Source of the DNA: Craterostigma plantagineum
Lineage: Eukaryota > Streptophyta > Magnoliopsida > Lamiales > Linderniaceae
Length of the DNA stretch: 64,000 nt
Direction: 5' to 3'
Assembly (NCBI GenBank): GCA_027422505.1
Contig: JAPQWV010000005.1
Coordinates: forward strand, 10,173,501 to 10,237,500
The notes beneath the pieces were generated by a model. That model made no database searches and was not told the DNA's origin. It was given only the letters and a program-made list of their open reading frames with translations. Shown here in pieces: positions 49,740 through 58,823 of the stretch. Both the position numbers and the translations under genes were made by a program. Position 1 is the stretch's first letter. Each line of letters starts with the position of its first letter.

Positions 49740-52700
49740 TTAGCACACCAAGAACACACATAGATACTCTCTCTCCCTCTCTTTATCTTCTTCATACTGT
49801 TCATAGCTGAGGATTACTTGTAAATAAGAGAGAAAGTGAGCTTGAGTGTGTAATCTTCTTCCGTTATTAGTGAATATTCTCCGGCGGCCCGTGGATGTAG
49901 GATTCACCCGAATTCGAACCACGTAAATCATCGTCTCTTTACTTTTACGTCCTTTTTCTTAATATTCAATCCACGATTTCATCCGAACCGGCCCTCACCT
50001 TTATTTCCCGGACCATAAATTTTGTTGATCGGGGTCGTAACCCGCATCACCATCGTTACGTAATGAGCATGTCCACATAAGGTCAAAATCAAGGTGTCTT
50101 CTCACAAGTTTGGTCAAATACAATAAATATATTGGGGGACGATGGAGTGAAAGTTTCTAGGCTCTTGTGTCGGCCGTGCTTAGTGTAACAATGTTTGATA
50201 AAGGAGCAAAAGTTTGAGAGGAAACAATTGTCGAAACTGTGTGGTAAACCAAGATCGATTGTGCACCATATCAGCAAAATGTCAGAAACAGTAAAGTCTA
50301 GTTTTCAACAACCAACGTGACAATTGAAAAGAAGTACAACAAGCTATAACTCTAACTATTATTGATAGGGGTGACCTATCCAGCATTCCTCCTGACCTGA
50401 CAACCTACAAGGAACAGAGTAGGAGATTGGGTCTGAAGGAGGTAAGGACCAGGTACGAGGTTCGACCAGAACGGTGTACGAAGGTGAGGTTCAGAGGAGC
50501 TCGGGAGGTACTCCACGGAGCTACGGAACTATTCAGAAGGGACCAAGGAAGTGCCCGAGAAGGACTAAGTGCGAGGCTCGACTAGAGGCAATGTACGAAG
50601 GTGATATTGGGAGGAGCGAGGGAGATGTCCTAGGAAGCTACGGAGCTATCAGGAGGGAACAAATGAAGTAATCGAGAGAGCTATGGAAGTGACCGGGAGA
50701 CCTGACGAGGGAGGGCAGTACGAAACCCTAGACGCCTCTACAGTATAAATAGGGTTTTTTGTCCATTTTACACCATAAGTTACATAGCCCACACACATTA
50801 GCACACCAAGAACACACATAGATACTCTCTCTCCCTCTCTTTATCTTCTTCATACTGTTCATAGCTGAGGATTACTTGTAAATAAGAGAGAAAGTGAGCT
50901 TGAGTGTGTAATCTTCTTCCGTTATTAGTGAATATTCTCCGGCGGCCCGTGGACGTAGGATTCACCCGAATTCGAACCACGTAAATCATCGTCTCTTTAC
51001 TTTTCCGTCCTTTTTCTTAATATTCCATCCACGATTTCATCCGAACCGGCCCTCACCTTTATTTCCCGGACCATAAATTTTGTTGATCGGGGTCGTAACC
51101 CGCATCACCATCGTTCCGTAATGAGCATGTCCACATAAGGTCAAAATCAAGGTGTCTTCTCACAAGTTTGGTCAAATACAATAAATATATTGGGGGACGA
51201 TGGAGTGAAAGTTTCTAGGCTCTTTTGTCGGCCGTGCTTAGTGTAAGAATGTTTGATAAAGGAGCAAAAGTTTGAGAGGAAACAATTGTCGAAACTGTGT
51301 GGTAAACCAAGATCGATTGTGCACCATATCAAGCAAAACGTCATAAACAGTAAAGTCTAGTTTTCAACAACCAACGTGACAATTGAAAAGAAGTACAACA
51401 AGCTATAACTCTAACTATTATTGATAGGGGTGACCTATCCAGCATTCCTCCTGACCTGACAACCTACAAGGAACAGAGTAGGAGATTGGGTCTGAAGGAG
51501 GTAAGGACCAGGTACGAGGTCCGACCAGAACGGTGTATGAAGGTGAGGTTCAGAGGAGCTCGGGAGGTACTCCACGGAGCTACGGAACTATTCAGAAGGG
51601 CCCAAGGAAGTGCCCGAGAAGGACTAAGTGCGGGGCTCGACTAGAGGCAATGTACGAAGGTGATATTGGGAGGAGCTAGGGAGATGTCCTAGGAAGCTAC
51701 GGAGCTATCAGGAGGGAACAAATGAAGTAATCGAGAGAGCTATGGAAGTGACCGGGAGACCTGACGATGGAGGGCAGTACGAAACCCTAGACGCCTCTAC
51801 AGTATAAATAGGGTTTTTTGTCCATTTTACACCATAAGTTACATAGCCCACATACATTAGCACACCAAGAACACACATAGATACTCTCTCTCCCTCTCTT
51901 TATCTTTTTCATACTGTTCATAGCTGAGGATCACTTGTAAATAAGAGAGAAAGTGCGCTTGAGTGTGTAATTTTCTTCCGTTATTAGTGAATATTCTCCG
52001 GCGGCCCGTGGACGTAGGATTCACCCGAATCCGAACCACGTAAATCATCGTCTCTTTACTTTTCCGTCCTTTTTCTTAATATTCCATCCACGATTTCATC
52101 CGAACCGGCCCTCACCTTTATTTCCCGGACCATAAATTTTGTTGATCGGGGTCGTAACCCGCATCACCATCGTTCCGTAATGAGCATGTCCACATAAGGT
52201 CAAAATCAAGGTGTCTTCTCACAAGTTTGGTCAAATACATTAAATATATTGGGGGACGATGGAGTGAAAGTTTCTAGGCTCTTGTGTCGGCCGTGCTTAG
52301 TGTAAGAATGTTTGATAAAGGAGCAAAAGTTTGAGAGGAAACAATTGTCGAAACTGTGTGGTAAACCAAGATCGATTGTGCACCATATCAAGCAAAACGT
52401 CATAAACAGTAAAGTCTAGTTTTCAACAACCAACGTGACAATTGAAAAGAAGTACAACAAGCTATAACTCTAACTATTATTGATAGGGGTGACCTATCCA
52501 GCATTCCTCCTGACCTGACAACCTACAAGGAACAGAGTAGGAGATTGGGTCTGAAGGAGGTAAGGACCAGGTACGAGGTCCGACCAGAACGGTGTACGAA
52601 GGTGAGGTTCAGAGGAGCTCGGGAGGTACCCCACGGAGCTACGGAACTATTCAGAAGGGCCCAAGGAAGTGCCCGAGAAGGACTAAGTGCGAGGCTCGAC

Positions 52701-52915
52701 TAGAGGCAATGTACGAAGGTGATATTGGGAGGAGCTAGGGAGATGTCCTAGGAAGCTACGGAGCTATCAGGAGGGAACAAATGAAGTAATCGAGAGAGCT
52801 ATGGAAGTGACCGGGAGACCTGACGAGGGAGGGCAGTACGAAACCCTAGACGCCTCTACAGTATAAATAGGGTTTTTTGTCCATTTTACACCATAAGTTA
52901 CATAGCCCACACACA
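49740..52915 (+). repeat. Trimer block, left copy of a segmental duplication
   Basis: Three monomers whose variants match the block 52916-60079 after its two insertions are removed. Shared marks: CGTTACGTAATG (50054 and 53232), CTCTTTTGTCGG (51221 and 55403), TGCGGGGCTC (51630 and 55811), and TCTTTTTCATACTG with AAGTGCGCTTG (about 51904-51960 and 59068-59123). Confidence 0.75.
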
Positions 52916-53583
52916 TTAGCACACCAAGAACACACATAGATACTCTCTCTCCCTCTCTTTATCTTCTTCATACTGTTCATAGCTGAGGATTACTTGTAAA
53001 TAAGAGAGAAAGTGAGCTTGAGTGTGTAATCTTCTTCCGTTATTAGTGAATATTCTCCGGCGGCCCGTGGACGTAGGATTCACCCGAATTCGAACCACGT
53101 AAATCATCGTCTCTTTACTTTTCCGTCCTTTTTCTTAATATTCAATCCACGATTTCATCCGAACCGGCCCTCACCTTTATTTCCCGGACCATAAATTTTG
53201 TTGATCGGGGTCGTAACCCGCATCACCATCGTTACGTAATGAGCATGTCCACATAAGGTCAAAATCAAGGTGTCTTCTCACAAGTTTGGTCAAATACAAT
53301 AAATATATTGGGGGACGATGGAGTGAAAGTTTCTAGGCTCTTGTGTCGGCCGTGCTTAGTGTAACAATGTTTGATAAAGGAGCAAAAGTTTGAGAGGAAA
53401 CAATTGTCGAAACTGTGTGGTAAACCAAGATCGATTGTGCACCATATCAGCAAAATGTCAGAAACAGTAAAGTCTAGTTTTCAACAACCAACGTGACAAT
53501 TGAAAAGAAGTACAACAAGCTATAACTCTAACTATTATTGATAGGGGTGACCTATCCAGCATTCCTCCTGACCTGACAACCTA

Positions 53584-54047
53584 TGTGACGCCCGGGGCCG
53601 AAGAGGGCGGGGAATGATCGCCGGTGCCAGCGTGCACGGACAATGAGCGGCTCCTGGCAGGCTTCTAGGCGAAGGGGTACATGAACGAACCGATCCAACA
53701 CCAGAATGAGAGGGGATCCTGAGACTGACAATGTATGGGCGTGTCAGGCTAAGAATCGTATAAAAGAATTGATAGTACTACTCATATCACCAAGGTCGAC
53801 CTACCTTTTCGGGAGTCCATCTATAGAAACTCCGAAGTTAAGCGTGCTTGACTTGGGGCAATCTAGGGATGGGTGACCCCCTGGGAAGTTTCTCAGGGTG
53901 CGTGTGAGCGAGTGCACGAAGCACGCTAAAAGGTAAATGGTGATACAGTGGGGCTAGACTATCAGTCAGAGTGTGGTGGGCCCAACCCCACTGGTCCTGG
54001 TAGGGACCGATGCTATAGTGACACCCGGTATGGGACGGGTCGTTACA
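53584..54047 (+). repeat. Cassandra 5' LTR
   Basis: Starts TGTGACGCCCGG and ends GGGTCGTTACA. It contains TATAAAAG at 53759-53766, about 30 bp before the 5S-like segment. Confidence 0.95.
53794..53906 (+). other. 5S rRNA-like segment in Cassandra 5' LTR
   Basis: ACTCCGAAGTTAAGCGTGCT (box A region) and GATGGGTGACCCCCTGGGAA (box C region) match plant 5S rRNA closely. The first ~45 nt and the intermediate element between the boxes are diverged. It is a captured 5S promoter region, not a working 5S rRNA gene. Pol III promoter activity is plausible because boxes A and C are kept. Confidence 0.88.
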
Positions 54048-54049
54048 GG

Positions 54050-54061
54050 TGGTATCAGAGC
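54050..54061 (+). promoter_or_regulatory. Cassandra primer-binding site, initiator tRNA-Met
   Basis: TGGTATCAGAGC two bases after the 5' LTR, complementary to the 3' end of initiator tRNA-Met. It is identical to the site in the Sirevirus-like element. Confidence 0.95.
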
Positions 54062-54104
54062 ACAACCTCTCGCAGTACGGTGCTGGTTCGGGGACGAACC
54101 AGGC

Positions 54105-54119
54105 GGAAGCTGGTGGGCA
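54105..54119 (+). promoter_or_regulatory. Cassandra polypurine tract
   Basis: Purine-rich GGAAGCTGGTGGGCA directly before the 3' LTR; imperfect, as usual for this family. Confidence 0.75.
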
Positions 54120-54584
54120 TGTGACGCCCGGGGCCGAAGAGGGCGGGGAATGATCGCCGGTGCCAGCGTGCACGGACAATGAGCGGCTCCTGGCAGGCTT
54201 CTAGGCGAAGGGGTACATGAACGAACCGATCCAACACCAGAATGAGAGGGGATCCTGAGACTGACAATGTATGGGCGTGTCAGGCTAAGAATCGTATAAA
54301 AGAATTGATAGTACTACTCATATCACCAAGGTCGACCTACCTTTTCGGGAGTCCATCTATAGAAACTCCGAAGTTAAGCGTGCTTGACTTGGGGCAATCT
54401 AGGGATGGGTGACCCCCTGGGAAGTTTCTCAGGGTGCGTGTGAGCGAGTGCACGAAGCACGCTAAAAGGTTAAATGGTGATACAGTGGGGCTAGACTATC
54501 AGTCAGAGTGTGGTGGGCCCAACCCCACTGGTCCTGGTAGGGACCGATGCTATAGTGACACCCGGTATGGGACGGGTCGTTACA
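54120..54584 (+). repeat. Cassandra 3' LTR
   Basis: 465 bp, identical to the 5' LTR except for one extra T. Its 5S-like segment is at about 54330-54442. Confidence 0.95.
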
Positions 54585-55846
54585 ACCTACAAGGAACAGA
54601 GTAGGAGATTGGGTCTGAAGGAGGTAAGGACCAGGTACGAGGTTCGACCAGAACGGTGTACGAAGGTGAGGTTCAGAGGAGCTTGGGAGGTACTCCACGG
54701 AGCTACGGAACTATTCAGAAGGGCCCAAGGAAGTGCCCGAGAAGGACTAAGTGCGAGGCTCGACTAGAGGCAATGTACGAAGGTGATATTGGGAGGAGCG
54801 AGGGAGATGTCCTAGGAAGCTACGGAGCTATCAGGAGGGAACAAATGAAGTAATCGAGAGAGCTATGGAAGTGACCGGGAGACCTGACGAGGGAGGGCAG
54901 TACGAAACCCTAGATGCCTCTACAGTATAAATAGGGTTTTTTGTCCATTTTACACCATAAGTTACATAGCCCACACACATTAGCACACCAAGAACACACA
55001 TAGATACTCTCTCTCCCTCTCTTTATCTTCTTCATACTGTTCATAGCTGAGGATTACTTGTAAATAAGAGAGAAAGTGAGCTTGAGTGTGTAATCTTCTT
55101 CCGTTATTAGTGAATATTCTCCGGCGGCCCGTGGACGTAGGATTCACCCGAATTCGAACCACGTAAATCATCGTCTCTTTACTTTTCCGTCCTTTTTCTT
55201 AATATTCCATCCACGATTTCATCCGAACCGGCCCTCACCTTTATTTCCCGGACCATAAATTTTGTTGATCGGGGTCGTAACCCGCATCACCATCGTTCCG
55301 TAATGAGCATGTCCACATAAGGTCAAAATCAAGGTGTCTTCTCACAAGTTTGGTCAAATACAATAAATATATTGGGGGACGATGGAGTGAAAGTTTCTAG
55401 GCTCTTTTGTCGGCCGTGCTTAGTGTAAGAATGTTTGATAAAGGAGCAAAAGTTTGAGAGGAAACAATTGTCGAAACTGTGTGGTAAACCAAGATCGATT
55501 GTGCACCATATCAAGCAAAACGTCATAAACAGTAAAGTCTAGTTTTCAACAACCAACGTGACAATTGAAAAGAAGTACAACAAGCTATAACTCTAACTAT
55601 TATTGATAGGGGTGACCTATCCAGCATTCCTCCTGACCTGACAACCTACAAGGAACAGAGTAGGAGATTGGGTCTGAAGGAGGTAAGGACCAGGTACGAG
55701 GTCCGACCAGAACGGTGTACGAAGGTGAGGTTCAGAGGAGCTCGGGAGGTACTCCACGGAGCTACGGAACTATTCAGAAGGGCCCAAGGAAGTGCCCGAG
55801 AAGGACTAACTGCGGGGCTCGACTAGAGGCAATGTACGAAGGTGAT
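54585..55846 (+). repeat. LTR-like satellite array, segment 4 (about 1.2 monomers)
   Basis: The satellite resumes in phase after Cassandra (ACCTACAAGGAACAG). TATA box at 54926. It ends at GGTGAT, the target of the next insertion. Confidence 0.95.
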
Positions 55847-56370
55847 TGTCAGGACCCGACTTCTTAATCGCCTAATTCTAACGTATCCTATGTGCCTACC
55901 GTTGCTTTAACTTAAAGGAGTTGCGGAAACGCGTATTAAATTTTTCCATTTTTGTAATGGAAGTAGTTTCTATACATGACAAAAGAATTACATGACTTCC
56001 TAACTTCATGTGAATCCTAATTACACAAGATGTGTATACATGCATATCAAAAGAATCTCTGTGCGCCCGGCCTCACAGGTCGTCATCCATGCACACACTC
56101 CCATCCCAAAAGCTGCTGGAAGCGCCAAAAGATTTCCTTGCCATCTAAGCGATCACGTACCGTGGTCGCTCGCACCTACAACACATAACGTAAGGGATGA
56201 GCGATATGCTCAGTAAGTAGAAATCATGCATGACGTGCACGTGATCAAACCCCGCAAAGGCAATCCACGCCGATGCTTCTTATGTCTTATGAATCAACTT
56301 AATCTCATATCTTTTATCTTAGGGCCCTTGGCAGGCTTTTACCCAGGCGTACACCGTAAAGAGCTCTATC

Positions 56371-56577
56371 CAACCACGGGCATCAGCCCAAAGTATGAGG
56401 GCATCAACCCAACCATACTAAAGCATGAGGGCATCAACCCAACCACGCTAATCAGGGATATAAGGGCATCAACCCGACCATGAGGGCATCAACCCAACCA
56501 TGGTATCCCCCGACGCATCAACGTCGTTCGTATACTGGCGACGCATCAACGTCGCCGACGGCGCATCAACGCCGTCT
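56371..56577. repeat. GGGCATCAACCC minisatellite followed by GCATCAACG repeats
   Basis: GGGCATCARCCC recurs at about 56378, 56399, 56429, 56464 and 56483 with spacers of 7-23 nt. Then GACGCATCAACGTCG-type units, each self-complementary (GACG...CGTC), appear at about 56511, 56539 and 56559. Both share the core GCATCAAC, suggesting one repeat that changed along the array. Confidence 0.85.
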
Positions 56578-57337
56578 CGGTGCCCCGGAAGCCGCCACCT
56601 ATCTTAACTAATAATATCCTCATTGCCCACTTCGGCATTCGCTTTTCGCTATTTGCGACATATATGTGCACACTCATCATCTCATTTCCCCAACGTGTCG
56701 TGCATGCTCGTGCATATGCAAATGCATCATCGTCATAATGCTTACCAAAAGCATGAAACCATATCATACAAGTTCACATAAGCACGTAAACACAGCATCA
56801 CATAATCACATAAATTAGGCACATACACATATGTTATGTGTCGTAGTTGGATTTCCACTTACCTGGCGTTCGTGGATTAGTCGCTACCTGACCCGGCGAA
56901 TTTCCTAAGTCCCGACCTTAGGCACCAAAACATTCGTATCAGTAAGCTATTAATTAATTAAGCTAGCTAAGTACTCGAATTATTTTAAGTCATGAACTTA
57001 ATCTTCGACTTTAAACTATTTGCTAGCCGGTCTAGTGAAATTCCTAAAATTTCGTCCTTTAAACCTGCCAAGGCTATAAAGTCAGTCCATAAATTATTTT
57101 AAATCAACTACGAAATTTTCGTTCCAAAATCCTATCGAATGCAACGTCTACCTATACCGAAAATTGGGCCTAAGGACACCGATAGGCAAATTATGATCGG
57201 GCGTTGAAAGAGCCTATGCTCATTGGAATCGGAATATTTTTCTTATTAAATGGTGCGAAAATATTTTTCCTAAAAAGGCGATAGTTTTTTTTTTTTTTTA
57301 TAACTTAAATCGTTTTAATCCAAGGAGTTCAATTCGT

Positions 57338-58050
57338 GAAGTTGATTCGCCAACTAGGACCCGCAAAGTGCATGAGGCTCGGTTCGCAAAACGGGTTCGC
57401 AAAGTGCATGAGAATTCGCAGAATGCCGAGTTCGCAAACCCTTGGTCGGCCCGCAAAGTTGGTGAGTTCGCAATGTGAGTTCGCGACTTGTGTGGACTCG
57501 CAAAACCTTGGACCCGCGAAATGAATTGGGCCCGTGAACCTCCATTCGCAAACCTCATGGGGTTCGCAAAGTATGGAGGCCGCAAAAGGAGCACGGCCCA
57601 CGACATGGTTTGGGTCGGCAAAGTGGGTTCGCAAACTTCTCAACCCGCAAAGTGACTTGAACTCGCAAAGCTCGAGTTCGCAAAGTGGGTTCTATTCGTA
57701 AGATGGGGCCGCGAAGTGCATGAACCCGCAAAATGGAGTCGCAAAGTTCCTAACCGCTTGGGGTTCGCAAACCATCAACCCGCAAAGCTTCCGCTTGCAT
57801 GGATTCGCAAACTTGGTGGGACTCGCAAATTTTAGCAGGACTCGCAAAGTAGCTTCGAAATTCTCCAGCCCGCAATCCTCTATGGATTCGCAAAGTGTGC
57901 TTGGCCTCGCGAAACTGCCGAGTTCGCAAAACGAGCGCGGCTCGTGAACGTCTCGAAGCCGCGAAGTGGGGTTTGCATGGGTTCGCAAACATCCCGCTAC
58001 CTCCTCAATTCGCAAAATACTCCACTAACACTTCTCAGTTCGCAAAGTAC
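57338..58050. repeat. TTCGCAAAG variable-spacer array in solo LTR 2
   Basis: TTCGCAAA, CCGCAAAG and TCGCAAA cores recur roughly every 14-22 bp across about 700 bp (for example TTCGCAAAGTGCATGAG, CCGCAAAGTTGGTGAG, TTCGCAAAGTGGGTTC). Spacers vary. It matches the arrays in the Sirevirus-like element in motif and spacing, although the two elements belong to different superfamilies. A T-tract (about 57284-57299) sits upstream. Confidence 0.85.
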
Positions 58051-58823
58051 TACTTTAAAAGATTAAAAGTCATTTTCTCCAAGAACATTATGAAGGCCGA
58101 TTGGAACTGCAGGAACCCTAAAATCGAGCTAAACAATAACGCCAACCTTATCTTATATTTTCGTGCTTAAATTCCCTAAAACATGTTGTTATAGGACTAA
58201 AAACGCAAGGATTAAGGTTAGGGCATCTCTCAGTTCTTAAATTCGTGCCTTAGGCTCAAAACCTTACCGAAACCCCGTCATTTAAAGTCGCACAGCTCTA
58301 ATCTTTAAGAAAACGTAAATGCTATGGTTTAAAGAACATACCTAGTCCCAATTTGTGAGCTTGGTATCTCGGCTCCTCCTTCTTTCTTTCTTGTCCCAAC
58401 TCTCGTTACTTTCTTACACTGGGTTTGTGGACTTCAAATGGATTTTAGACTACATTTAATTCATTTTAAGGGATGGGGATGGGACTCATTTACGAAAATA
58501 TCCCTTATCTCAAGGAAATTTGTCCCTAAGCCATTTAATATTTTGGGCTCAACCCTCAATTTAGCCCATTAGTGCTACTAACTAATTTTGGGCCTGATTT
58601 ACCCATTAGCCTAATTTTCGAAAATTCCTAAATAATTTAAGGGTCACTTGGTACAAATTAGTTGTACCAAATTTCACAAAACCACCTAAGCACGTAATTT
58701 ACCACACGAAACTTCACGTAAGTCATTGTAAGCACGAAATTAATGCACGAATTGCATACAATTGCATTCAACATTCATGCACATTTATTGGCCCTATATG
58801 CTTACGAGGATCCGGGTGCTACA

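Larger units (their letters stand above)
27550..53583 (+). repeat. LTR-like satellite array, segment 3 (about 24.6 monomers)
   Basis: The longest uninterrupted stretch. TATA boxes lie at 28544, 29603, 30660, 31713, 32771, 33829, 34881, 35939, 36996, 38057, 39114, 40171, 41227, 42285, 43342, 44398, 45456, 46513, 47571, 48628, 49686, 50744, 51803 and 52862; all are intact. Monomers are 1053-1061 bp. Variants sort into recurring types: AGAACACAC or AGACACAC; GGGTCTTTTG or GGGTTTTTTG; ATATCAAGC or ATATCAGC; TGTAAGAATG or TGTAACAATG. They recur in blocks, showing higher-order duplication by unequal exchange. One monomer has a 4-bp GATA gain near 37070. Confidence 0.96.
53584..54584 (+). mobile_element. 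Cassandra TRIM retroelement with 5S rRNA-like LTRs
   Basis: A 1,001-bp element flanked by an exact ACCTA target duplication (53579-53583 and 54585-54589). LTRs of 464 and 465 bp differ only by one T (AAAAGGTAAATGG or AAAAGGTTAAATGG). The 72-bp internal part contains only a primer-binding site and a polypurine tract, with no coding capacity. Each LTR has a 5S rRNA-like segment, the hallmark of Cassandra. Such elements are non-autonomous and move with proteins from other LTR retrotransposons. The near-identical LTRs indicate a very recent insertion. Confidence 0.96.
55847..58823. mobile_element. Probable solo LTR of a second Ty3/gypsy-like family
   Basis: A 2,977-bp insertion, TGTCAGGACCCGAC to GGATCCGGGTGCTACA, with an exact GTGAT target duplication (55842-55846 and 58824-58828). 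TG...CA ends and no internal second LTR, primer site or protein domain are seen, so a solo LTR is the best reading. CTCAGTAAGTAG near 56209 is a string I associate with plant gypsy LTRs. It holds a GGGCATCAACCC minisatellite and a TTCGCAAAG-type array. Orientation is undecided: the minus-strand start TGTAGCACCCGG also looks typical. Short open frames across the repeats are not credible genes. Confidence 0.78.

Noticed and set aside
53794..53906. A functional 5S rRNA gene
   Set aside because: The 5' half and intermediate element are diverged and the segment lies within the paired LTRs of a Cassandra element.
53838..54267. Open frames of 69-113 codons within Cassandra
   Set aside because: They span LTR, 5S-like and primer-site sequence; Cassandra is known to be non-coding.
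57298..58015. Several 60-107 codon frames in solo LTR 2
   Set aside because: All cross the TTCGCAAAG array in multiple frames at once, as expected from a stop-poor repeat.
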